Below are positions 1 to 5,404 of a stretch of 5,690 bases of DNA, in pieces. Under the pieces are notes generated by a model that searched no databases, had not been told where the DNA came from, and worked only from the letters and a program-made list of their open reading frames with translations. Source of the stretch: Streptococcaceae bacterium. Lineage in GTDB: Bacteria > Bacillota > Bacilli > Lactobacillales > Streptococcaceae. The position numbers were made by a program, and so were the translations under genes. Position 1 is the first letter of the stretch, and each line of letters starts with the position of its first letter. The stretch spans positions 1-5,690 of the forward strand of contig JAISYB010000087.1 of NCBI GenBank assembly GCA_031270215.1. Reading direction: 5' to 3'.

Positions 1-741
1 AAGGAAAATGGGGTCGTTCTTCTGCCGGTTGACAGTGAACATTCCGCCATTTTTCAATGCATGCAAGGCGTAAATCCTCAGGATTTAAAAAGTATCACAA
101 TTACAGCAAGTGGCGGCAGCTTTCGTGATAAAACGCGCGAAGAACTCGAAAATGTTAGTGTTGATGATGCACTTAATCATCCAAATTGGTCAATGGGGCA
201 GAAGATTACGATTGATTCTGCTACAATGGTTAATAAGGCACTGGAAGTTATCGAGGCACATTTTTTATTTGATTTGCCGTACGAGAAGATTGAAACGATT
301 TTACATCGGGAAAGTGCCGTACATTCACTGATTACGCTAAATGACGGTGCAATAATTGCCGAGCTTGGCGCAAGCGATATGCGTCAGCCCATCCAGTACG
401 CCTTAACTTATCCGGCACATCAACGCTTGATTAACAAAAAGCCGTTTAATTTATCCGACATGAAAGCTCTACATTTTGCGAAAATGGACTTTGAACGTTT
501 TCCAATGTTAGCTCTAGGCTATCAGGTCGGAAAATCTGGTGGTAGCTTTCCAACGGTTTTTAATGCGGCTAATGAAATTGCAGCCGCAGCATTTCTAGCA
601 GGTAAAATCACCTTTTTAGAAATAGAAACACTGATTGAATATGCGGTTAGTCTACACCAAGAAGTTAGACATTTAGATTTAGAAAAAATTATTGAAATCG
701 ATCAGGCAACACGACGATTAGTTAATCAAAGGATTGGATAG
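1..741 (+). CDS. dxr: 1-deoxy-D-xylulose 5-phosphate reductoisomerase, 5'-truncated by the window
   Basis: The product is the cytoplasmic NADPH-dependent enzyme that converts 1-deoxy-D-xylulose 5-phosphate to 2-C-methyl-D-erythritol 4-phosphate, the committed step of the MEP isoprenoid pathway. The frame is open from base 1, so 246 residues are visible out of roughly 380-400 for the family; the NADPH-binding N-terminal domain lies outside. All catalytic elements known from the E. coli enzyme can be seen: the metal ligands in PVDSEHSAIFQ (visible D11, E13), the substrate-loop serine in SGGSFRD (S37), the histidine in HPNWSMG (H60), and SATMVNKALE with S73, N78, K79 and metal ligand E82. GASDMRQPI and the C-terminal NAANEIAAAAFL motif are also present. 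The ATG at 61 is internal, not the start. The gene stops 3 bases before rseP and is probably cotranscribed with it. No frameshift is seen and the C-terminus has normal length. Confidence 0.96.
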   Translation, partial: KENGVVLLPVDSEHSAIFQCMQGVNPQDLKSITITASGGSFRDKTREELENVSVDDALNHPNWSMGQKITIDSATMVNKALEVIEAHFLFDLPYEKIETILHRESAVHSLITLNDGAIIAELGASDMRQPIQYALTYPAHQRLINKKPFNLSDMKALHFAKMDFERFPMLALGYQVGKSGGSFPTVFNAANEIAAAAFLAGKITFLEIETLIEYAVSLHQEVRHLDLEKIIEIDQATRRLVNQRIG

Positions 742-744
742 AAA

Positions 745-2004
745 ATGCAGACAATTTTAACATTTATCATTATTTTTTGTGTCATTGTTACTTTTCACGA
801 ATTTGGTCATTTTTACTTTGCGAAAAAATCTGGTATTCTAGTCAGAGAATTTGCAATTGGTATGGGACCAAAGATTTTTAGTCACCAAGGAAAAGACGGC
901 ACAGCGTATACGGTTAGAGTTTTACCACTTGGCGGCTATGTTAGAATGGCTGGCTGGGGAGAAGACGAAGAAGACATCAAGACTGGCACCCCAGTCGGTC
1001 TTAAGCTTAATAGCGAAGGGATTGTCACTCAGATTAGCTTAAGTGACAAGGGAGCAATGGATTTCTTACCTCTAACGTTGACTGCCTATGATTTAGTCGA
1101 ATCACTGACGATTACTGGCTTAGTTAATAACGAGGAGCAGACTTATAGCGTTGACCATGATGCGACAATTATTGAAAAAGACGGCACAAAGCTTAGGATT
1201 GCTCCCTTAGATGTTCAATTTCAATCCGCAAAATTAAGCCAGCGAATGTTGACCAATTTTGCCGGTCCGATGAATAATTTCATCTTAGGGATTATTCTAT
1301 TTATGATTTTAACCTTTGTGCAAGGTGGTGTTCCGACTAGCTCAACCAATCGAATTGGCGAGGTTACACCAAACAGTCCGGCAGCTCAAGCAGGCTTAAA
1401 GGAAGATGATGCAATCATCTCTGCAAATCAGAAAAAAATTAAGAAATGGTCTGATTTGGCTAATGTGATTGAACAATCTAAAGGGAAAGAAATGACGTTA
1501 AAAGTTAAGCGTAATAATAAAACTTTTGCTGTTTCACTCAAGGCAAAGGTCATGACGGTTAACGGACAAAAGTCAACGATGATTGGAATTTCTCAGCCGC
1601 TGAATCGAAATTTTATTGCCAAAGTGACCGGCGGATTTAGTCGAGCCTTTGACGTGTCATTTTCAATCTTTAAGGCACTTGGCAGCCTGATTACTAAACC
1701 TGATTTAAATAAACTGGGTGGTCCAGTGATGATTTTTGAGTTGAGCTCCCAAGTATCTAAACAAGGTTGGCAATCAGTTGTTGCACTAATGGCGGCATTA
1801 TCAATGAATCTAGGAATTTTTAATTTATTACCAATTCCAGCACTTGATGGCGGAAAGCTATTGATGAACATCATTGAGGGTGTGCGTGGTAAGCCATTGT
1901 CACAGGAGAAAGAAGGGATTATTACGATTGTCGGTATGGTCTTAATGGTTATTTTGATGATTTTAGTGACATGGAATGACATTTTTAGATTTATCAATCG
2001 ATAA
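745..2004 (+). CDS. rseP: RseP/Eep-type intramembrane zinc metalloprotease (site-2 protease)
   Basis: This 419-residue polytopic membrane protease cleaves substrates within the membrane. In Firmicutes relatives it processes anti-sigma factors (RasP on RsiW) or signal-peptide remnants and pheromone precursors (Eep). The zinc site HEFGH is at residues 18-22 in the first membrane helix. The partner motif N-x2-P-x-P-x-LDG spans 360-369, with D368 the third ligand. One PDZ domain lies at about 200-270, as in Gram-positive members (E. coli RseP has two). Membrane segments fall at about 3-24, 176-196, 343-370 and 391-415. GMGPKIF and the later LPLGGYVRMAG form the membrane-associated loop. An acidic insertion at about 75-150, ending in VDHDATIIEKDGT, is typical of lactic acid bacterial homologues as I recall them. 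The ATG is 3 bases after the dxr stop, and AAAGGA at 728-733 may serve as ribosome binding site. The gene ends in tandem in-frame stops (TAATAA). The local substrate is unknown. Confidence 0.95.
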   Translation: MQTILTFIIIFCVIVTFHEFGHFYFAKKSGILVREFAIGMGPKIFSHQGKDGTAYTVRVLPLGGYVRMAGWGEDEEDIKTGTPVGLKLNSEGIVTQISLSDKGAMDFLPLTLTAYDLVESLTITGLVNNEEQTYSVDHDATIIEKDGTKLRIAPLDVQFQSAKLSQRMLTNFAGPMNNFILGIILFMILTFVQGGVPTSSTNRIGEVTPNSPAAQAGLKEDDAIISANQKKIKKWSDLANVIEQSKGKEMTLKVKRNNKTFAVSLKAKVMTVNGQKSTMIGISQPLNRNFIAKVTGGFSRAFDVSFSIFKALGSLITKPDLNKLGGPVMIFELSSQVSKQGWQSVVALMAALSMNLGIFNLLPIPALDGGKLLMNIIEGVRGKPLSQEKEGIITIVGMVLMVILMILVTWNDIFRFINR

Positions 2005-2026
2005 TAATTTTTGAAAAAATTAAACC

Positions 2027-2032
2027 AGGGGG
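2027..2032 (+). promoter_or_regulatory. Probable ribosome binding site deciding the proS start
   Basis: The purine run AGGGGG lies 11 bases before the ATG at 2044. It is downstream of the alternative TTG start at 2011, so it can only serve the ATG. The spacing is a little longer than ideal and the match to AGGAGG has one mismatch, so initiation may be moderate. Confidence 0.6.
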
Positions 2033-2043
2033 TTTTTATAATA

Positions 2044-3735
2044 ATGAAACAAACGAGGTTATTGATACCAACATTACGTGAAGTACCAAATGATGCGCAG
2101 GTTTTGAGCCATCAAATCTTGCTGCGAGCAGGATATATCCGTCAGGTATCAGCAGGGATTTATGCTTATCTACCACTTGCCTATCGAGTTTTGGGGAAAA
2201 TAGAACAAATTATCCGCGAGGAGCTTGATAAAATTGATGCTGTTGAAATGTTAATGCCAGCATTGCTTAATGCTGATTTATGGAAAGAATCTGGGCGCTA
2301 TGAAACATACGGTGAGGATTTATATAAGTTAAAAAATAGAGATGCAACAGACTTCATCTTAGGACCAACGCATGAAGAAACCTTTACCGCTTTAATCCGT
2401 GATGAAATTAATTCATATAAGAAATTGCCACTGAATTTATACCAAATTCAACCAAAATATCGTGATGAAAAGCGCCCTAGAAATGGTTTGTTGCGTGGTC
2501 GTGAATTTATTATGAAGGACGGTTATAGCTTTCATGCAACGAAGGAAAGCTTAGATGAAGTTTTCCAACAATATGAGCAAGCATATAGCGCCATTTTTAA
2601 ACGACTGCACCTTAATTTTCGTGCGATTCAGGCCGACAGTGGTTCAATGGGTGGCAGTCAATCTACGGAGTTTATGGCAATTTCTGAAATTGGTGAGGAT
2701 ACAGTTGTTTATTCAGACAAGGGAGATTATGCAGCTAATTTGGAAAAAGCGACATCACTTTTCGTGTCTGTAGTAAATGAAGAAGCTTTGCAGCCATTGG
2801 AAAAAATTGCAACACCAGGAATAAAAACAATCGAAGAAGTAGCTGATTTTCTAGCAATTGATAAAAAGCAAACTGTTAAGACATTAGTTTATATTGCTGA
2901 TGGAAAACCGGTTGTCGTGCTGCTTTGTGGTGATGATGAGTTAAATGAAGTCAAGTTGAAAAACTATCTTGGAAGCGACTTTTTAGAAGCAGCCAGCGAA
3001 AATGAAGCATTGCAATATTTAGGTGCAAATTTCGGCTCACTTGGTCCAATCGGACTGCCAGAAAATATTTTGGTACTTGGAGATTTATATGTTCAAAACC
3101 TCAAGAACGTGGCTGTTGGTGCCAATGAAGACGGCTATCATTACAAAAATGCGAATCCAGATCGTGATTTCAAAGCTGAGGAATATCTTGATTTAAGAAA
3201 TGTCAAAGCTGGAGAAATTTCTCCTGACGGTAATGGTGAACTTTCATTTGCACGTGGAATTGAAATTGGTCATATCTTTAAGCTTGGCACACGTTATTCA
3301 GAAAGCTTTGGTGCCAATGTCTTAGATGAAAATGGTCGCCAAATCCCGATTATTATGGGCAGCTACGGCATTGGTGTTAGCCGCCTACTCTCAGCCTTGG
3401 CACAGCAGTTTGCGACAGAAAATAGCTTGGCTTGGCCAAAAGAAATTGCACCTTTTGACGTCCATCTCATTCCAATCAATTTAAAACAAGAATCTCAAGC
3501 AGATTTAACAGCTCAAATTGAAAATCAGCTTAAAAATCTTGGTTTTGATGTTTTGGTTGACGATCGAGCTGAACGCGCAGGAGTGAAGTTTAACGATGCA
3601 GACTTGATTGGAATACCAGTGAAAATAACCATTGGTAAGCGAGCAGATGAAGGCATTGTTGAGTTAAAAATTGGTAATCAAGAAGAAGAAGTTGCTGCAA
3701 GCGACTTAGCTGAAATTTTATCAGCCAATCAGTAA
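2044..3735 (+). CDS. proS: Prolyl-tRNA synthetase, bacterial type with editing insertion
   Basis: The product is a cytoplasmic class II aminoacyl-tRNA synthetase that charges tRNA-Pro with proline and edits mischarged Ala-tRNA-Pro. From the ATG at 2044 it has 563 residues, the usual length for the bacterial (long) type. Seen in order: motif 1 around P72, GPTHEE at 107-112, motif 2 at 140-164 (RDEKRPRNG...RGREFIMKDGYSFH), the YbaK-like editing insertion at about 225-390, motif 3 GSYGIGVSR at 439-447, and a C-terminal anticodon-binding domain from about PFDVHLIPIN. In the insertion, K279 in TVKTLVY coincides in position with the conserved editing lysine K279 of E. coli ProRS. A TTG at 2011 would add 11 residues (MKKLNQGVFII), but I prefer 2044: it begins with the family-typical MKQTRLL, and AGGGGG at 2027-2032 lies upstream of it. 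The gene follows rseP by 39 bases and is closed by a terminator at 3752-3791. Confidence 0.97.
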   Translation: MKQTRLLIPTLREVPNDAQVLSHQILLRAGYIRQVSAGIYAYLPLAYRVLGKIEQIIREELDKIDAVEMLMPALLNADLWKESGRYETYGEDLYKLKNRDATDFILGPTHEETFTALIRDEINSYKKLPLNLYQIQPKYRDEKRPRNGLLRGREFIMKDGYSFHATKESLDEVFQQYEQAYSAIFKRLHLNFRAIQADSGSMGGSQSTEFMAISEIGEDTVVYSDKGDYAANLEKATSLFVSVVNEEALQPLEKIATPGIKTIEEVADFLAIDKKQTVKTLVYIADGKPVVVLLCGDDELNEVKLKNYLGSDFLEAASENEALQYLGANFGSLGPIGLPENILVLGDLYVQNLKNVAVGANEDGYHYKNANPDRDFKAEEYLDLRNVKAGEISPDGNGELSFARGIEIGHIFKLGTRYSESFGANVLDENGRQIPIIMGSYGIGVSRLLSALAQQFATENSLAWPKEIAPFDVHLIPINLKQESQADLTAQIENQLKNLGFDVLVDDRAERAGVKFNDADLIGIPVKITIGKRADEGIVELKIGNQEEEVAASDLAEILSANQ

Positions 3736-3751
3736 ATAAGCGTATTAGCCT

Positions 3752-3791
3752 TCCCTATAACATTGAACATTTCAGTGTTATGGGGATTTTT
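3752..3791 (+). terminator. Rho-independent terminator of the dxr-rseP-proS transcript
   Basis: A 14-bp stem pairs 3752-3765 with 3773-3786, including a few G-U pairs, around a 7-base loop (AACATTT). It is followed by TTTTT at 3787-3791. It starts 16 bases after the proS stop, so it most likely ends the three-gene operon and insulates the ncRNA promoter downstream. Confidence 0.9.
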
Positions 3792-3852
3792 GGATATTAG
3801 AAAAAAAGTGGCGGCTGACCCAAATGTCTTTTTTAGAAATTTAAAAAAATCG

Positions 3853-3910
3853 AAAAATTTTTAAAAATATAGTTGAAATCGGTTGCATTTTCTTGAAAAG
3901 GTGCTATAAT
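3853..3910 (+). promoter_or_regulatory. Strong promoter with UP-like element and extended -10
   Basis: The -35 box is TTGCAT at 3883-3888 and the -10 box is a consensus TATAAT at 3905-3910, with a 16-base spacer. TG at 3902-3903 makes an extended -10 (TGCTATAAT). Just upstream, alternating A- and T-tracts (A5 T5 A5 at 3853-3867) lie about 50-64 bases before the expected start, as in the UP elements of stable-RNA promoters. Initiation is expected near G3917. No protein gene with a credible ribosome binding site follows, so the promoter most likely drives the structured RNA next to it. Confidence 0.85.
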
Positions 3911-3916
3911 AAGTGT

Positions 3917-4149
3917 GTAAGGAGCAAGAGAAAGTTCCCGATAAGCAGTTGGAAGAAGATGGAAAAGTGAAAGCTGCGAAGTGTGCCAAACGGAAATCCA
4001 GGAGTGATGTTTGGTAGTAGTGGTAGATATGGAAAGTGGTGGGAATTTGAAAGACTCCTTATACGTAGCGCTTGTCCGGTAGACAGTGATTTGAGATTTG
4101 CAGCGTCATGCAGGTTGATGATTTAAGTGTTTACTGGACAAGTTTTTTT
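3917..4149 (+). ncRNA. Structured non-coding RNA of unknown family, about 233 nt
   Basis: A strong promoter and a strong intrinsic terminator bracket 233 bases that I could not assign to a protein. The 5' domain is closed by pairing 3915-3924 with 4055-4064. Inside it AAGTTCCC (3932-3939) pairs with GGGAATTT (4041-4048). Two hairpin arms lie within this helix: a weak GCAG/CTGC arm near 3945-3978 and GCCAAAC/GTTTGGT near 3985-4014. The linkers are very purine-rich. A second, rod-like 3' domain (4071-4142) acts as terminator. I looked for signatures of RNase P RNA, SRP RNA, T-box leaders and common riboswitches and found none. A 6S RNA of a lineage whose sequence I cannot recall is possible, but the separate 3' terminator rod is not typical. 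The RNA is followed by no gene on its strand for more than 1 kb, so it is more likely trans-acting than a leader. The family is unknown. Confidence 0.7.
4071..4149 (+). terminator. Long terminator hairpin at the 3' end of the ncRNA
   Basis: Fifteen consecutive pairs, including two G-U pairs, join 4071-4085 (CTTGTCCGGTAGACA) to 4128-4142 (TGTTTACTGGACAAG). T7 follows at 4143-4149. The 42-base interior can fold a second hairpin, ATTTGCA with TGCAGGT around GCGTCA, so the whole forms an extended rod. The unusual size suggests that the hairpin may be a functional domain of the RNA as well as its terminator. Confidence 0.88.
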
Positions 4150-4265
4150 GCGTTTAAAGCATAATTGAGGAAAGATAGTGCGGTAAATTCTCAGAATGAA
4201 CCAGAATATTTAGGATTATCTGTTTAATCTGCATGTGAACGATACGGATTAATCGATAAAATAAT
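4150..4265 (+). other. Unassigned intergenic stretch between two terminators
   Basis: No reading frame with a ribosome binding site is present on either strand. The sequence carries GATTA, TAATC and again GATTA (about 4214, 4225 and 4247), the last within the perfect palindrome GATTAATC. The middle copy could therefore pair with either neighbour. The only promoter-like pair is TGGACA (4135-4140) with CATAAT (4160-4165) at a 19-base spacing, which is weak. It may be a trailer of the ncRNA reached by read-through, or the remnant of a removed gene. Confidence 0.3.
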
Positions 4266-4301
4266 GAGCTTGGAAGCAATAACATCTCCAAGTTCTTTTT
4301 T
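4266..4301 (+). terminator. Second + strand rho-independent terminator
   Basis: A 9-bp stem joins 4266-4274 (GAGCTTGGA) to 4287-4295 (TCCAAGTTC) with one G-U pair and a 12-base loop. T6 follows at 4296-4301. No gene lies directly upstream, so it either backs up the ncRNA terminator or is left over from a lost gene. It also shields the antisense strand of the toxin-antitoxin operon from + strand read-through. Confidence 0.82.
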
Positions 4302-4305
4302 ACTT

Positions 4306-4345
4306 AAAACAAAAGCGCCTGAAAATAGATAAATTCTACCTCGCT
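4306..4345 (-). terminator. Possible terminator of the toxin-antitoxin transcript
   Basis: Read on the minus strand, AGCG and CGCT close an imperfect hairpin that contains GTAGA/TCTAT around ATTTA. It is followed by TTTTGTTTT (4314-4306). The stem has mismatches and unpaired bases, so this is a weak candidate. It is the best-placed minus-strand candidate I see downstream of the antitoxin, about 170 bases after its stop, and it faces the + strand terminator at 4266-4301. Confidence 0.35.
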
Positions 4346-4430
4346 AAACGCCACTGTTTAACCTTTTTCAATATGCAATTGCTCAATCAAATCGTTGAAT
4401 ATTTTTATAATTATCTCGATTTTTTGGTTT

Positions 4431-4472
4431 GCAAATTGATGATTAAAAATCAAGTTATTATCATCGTTTTGC
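4431..4472. repeat. Imperfect inverted repeat downstream of the antitoxin gene
   Basis: GCAAATTGATGAT (4431-4443) and ATCATCGTTTTGC (4460-4472) are inverted copies, matching at 11 of 13 positions and separated by 16 bases. No U-run follows on either strand, so it is not a standard terminator. It may form a 3' mRNA-stabilising hairpin in the transcript of the toxin-antitoxin operon. No protein gene is seen in the surrounding AT-rich bases 4346-4514. Confidence 0.45.
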
Positions 4473-4514
4473 ACTTATTTCAATTGCTTGCCGCTGTTTT
4501 TGCAACAGAAAAGT

Positions 4515-4802
4515 TTACGCTTGAACAATCGTAAATTCGATTTTATATCCTAAGCGATTGACGATTTCAGCCAAGGTATCAAACGTTACATTCATCGACC
4601 CGCTTTCAATTCTTGCAATAGTTGTTTGAGTTTTTCCAACCTTTTCAGCTAATTCTTTTTGTGTATAGCCTTCACGTTCTCTTAGTTCAGAAAGAAGAAC
4701 AGAAGCTTTCAGTTGTTCGTCAAGTTGTTCCAAATGTATCGCGCGTTCAGTGTCACTATTTTTAATATCATTATAGATATCATTAAATGATTTAGTCGGC
4801 AT
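4515..4802 (-). CDS. HigA-like antitoxin, XRE-family helix-turn-helix protein
   Basis: This 95-residue protein is the predicted antitoxin and autorepressor of the upstream toxin gene. Residues 1-35 (MPTKSFNDIYNDI...) are charged, helical and probably contact the toxin. Residues 36-90 form a Cro/C1-type HTH: LSELREREGYTQKELAEKVG, then KTQTTIARIESGS with the recognition helix near Q59-E66, then the helix TFDTLAEIVNRLGY. The ATG at 4802-4800 overlaps the end of the toxin gene by 11 bases. It is preceded at 8 bases by AGGGAGGA, an almost perfect Shine-Dalgarno sequence inside the toxin gene, so translation should be efficient and probably coupled. Toxin-first order is characteristic of HigBA modules. 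Known family members bind their own promoter together with the toxin. The partner and the repression are inferred from gene context. Confidence 0.88.
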   Translation of the reverse strand: MPTKSFNDIYNDIKNSDTERAIHLEQLDEQLKASVLLSELREREGYTQKELAEKVGKTQTTIARIESGSMNVTFDTLAEIVNRLGYKIEFTIVQA

Positions 4803-5163
4803 TTTTATTTTCCTCCCTATACGATTTCATAATACGCTCAGCTTTTTCAATTTCTAAGATAGGTGTTTTTTGTGTTTTTTTAGTAAATCCATGTGTAATG
4901 ATGTAAGTTTGCCCCACTTTTTGAAAATATAATGCTCGTTGAATATTCGAAGCAACTTTAGAACGAATTTCGAAAATATCGTCGTTTAGCCGTTTCACCC
5001 ATTCCTTTCTCATAGCGACTAGCATTCCAAGCTCTTGAACATTCTTTACAGTTGCAAGCAATTTGTCGGCATCTTTTTGAGGGATTTCTTTCAAAAATGC
5101 TTCTAGGTTTGAAGTTTTATGCCCTTTGGGAATGTAGACTTCAAATATTGGTTTATCGATCAT
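4792..5163 (-). CDS. HigB-like toxin of the RelE superfamily (phage-derived Gp49-like)
   Basis: This 123-residue basic protein matches the Gp49-like/HigB family pattern: a degenerate N-terminal helical part (residues 15-48), then LNDDIFEIRSK (59-69), IQRALYF (74-80), YIITHGFTKKTQKTP (87-101) and EIEKAERI (104-111). R67, R76, H91 and K95/K96 occupy the conserved basic positions. Family members of this fold cleave mRNA in the ribosomal A site; activity here is inferred. The length is within the usual range and the gene looks intact. The start at 5163 is the only one that gives the full N-terminus, because upstream ATGs run into stops at once. No Shine-Dalgarno sequence precedes it. The gene overlaps the antitoxin gene by 11 bases, and the two probably form one operon read away from ssrA. 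Without biochemical data the symbol higB is a family label only. Confidence 0.87.
   Translation of the reverse strand: MIDKPIFEVYIPKGHKTSNLEAFLKEIPQKDADKLLATVKNVQELGMLVAMRKEWVKRLNDDIFEIRSKVASNIQRALYFQKVGQTYIITHGFTKKTQKTPILEIEKAERIMKSYREENKNAD
4811..4818 (-). promoter_or_regulatory. Strong ribosome binding site of the antitoxin
   Basis: On the minus strand AGGGAGGA lies 8 bases before the antitoxin ATG and inside the 3' end of the toxin gene. It contrasts with the toxin, which has no such site. This difference would favour production of antitoxin over toxin from the same mRNA. Confidence 0.85.
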
Positions 5164-5169
5164 AAATTC

Positions 5170-5178
5170 ATTATATCA
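5170..5178 (-). promoter_or_regulatory. Extended -10 promoter of the toxin-antitoxin operon
   Basis: The minus strand reads TGATATAAT, an extended -10 box with a consensus TATAAT. No good -35 hexamer is found 16-18 bases upstream, which extended -10 promoters can tolerate. Only six bases separate the box from the toxin ATG, so transcription is predicted to begin at or within a base or two of the start codon. Confidence 0.65.
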
Positions 5179-5206
5179 TAAATAGTTAAAAAATGAAATA
5201 TATGTT

Positions 5207-5226
5207 ATTTTGGCGATAACCAAAAT
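5207..5226. promoter_or_regulatory. Candidate operator: perfect 7-bp inverted repeat
   Basis: ATTTTGG (5207-5213) and CCAAAAT (5220-5226) are perfect inverted copies separated by six bases (CGATAA). They lie 44-63 bases upstream of the toxin start and just beyond the expected -35 region. Dyads of this size near the promoter are usual targets of HigA-type HTH antitoxins. A second, overlapping pair, AACCA (5218-5222) and TGGTT (5230-5234), offers an alternative half-site arrangement. Binding is inferred from position only. Confidence 0.45.
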
Positions 5227-5359
5227 GTATGGTTGTATCTGTACCGAGAAATATTGATAGTTTAAGCGAGTTTTCAAGCTATCTAAAAACTAACTCGGAA
5301 AAAGTTAAAAATATCTAGGTGCTAATGGTAAATGAAATTGGAGTATCAAAGCGATTTTT

Positions 5360-5388
5360 TTGATTCATCTGGCAAAATTTGTTATAAT
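5360..5388 (+). promoter_or_regulatory. Promoter of ssrA
   Basis: TTGATT (5360-5365) and TATAAT (5383-5388) are separated by an ideal 17 bases. TG at 5380-5381 makes an extended -10 (TGTTATAAT). Transcription should start near 5395, giving a short 5' leader that RNase P would remove before the mature end at 5405. Confidence 0.88.
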
Positions 5389-5404
5389 TAACTTGTTTCG
5401 TAAT

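Noticed and set aside
1593..1997. 134-codon minus-strand open frame inside rseP
   Set aside because: It is fully antisense to a well-conserved gene, has no ribosome binding site and shows no recognisable protein.
2011..2043. TTG start giving an 11-residue N-terminal extension of ProS
   Set aside because: No ribosome binding site precedes it, the extension is not family-like, and the AGGGGG run before the ATG at 2044 falls inside the extension.
3930..4050. SMK (SAM-III) riboswitch suggested by GTTCCCGA and the distant GGGAAT
   Set aside because: The two arms are about 100 bases apart instead of about 50, the conserved core between them is missing, and no metK or other gene follows.
3917..4149. 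RNase P RNA or SRP RNA
   Set aside because: The conserved RNase P core near GAGGAAAGTCC and the ACAGAA partner are missing, as is the SRP apical tetraloop region with GGAAG-AGCAG.
3917..4301. T-box leader, suggested by GGTGGGAA and purine-rich loops
   Set aside because: The conserved T-box sequence (GGGTGGNACCGCG) is absent and no synthetase or amino-acid gene lies downstream on this strand.
4379..4411. Possible + strand promoter TTGCTC ... TATAAT
   Set aside because: The spacer is 21 bases, the region is AT-rich enough to give such a match by chance, and nothing on that strand follows.
5161..5183. Direct repeat CATAAAT (5161-5167 and 5177-5183) as a phage attachment or iteron site
   Set aside because: Seven AT-rich bases in two copies are expected by chance here, and no integrase, origin protein or further copies are present.
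3736..5404. CRISPR array, insertion sequence or tRNA gene in the intergenic DNA
   Set aside because: No regularly spaced repeats, no transposase fragments or terminal repeats and no tRNA cloverleaf were seen.
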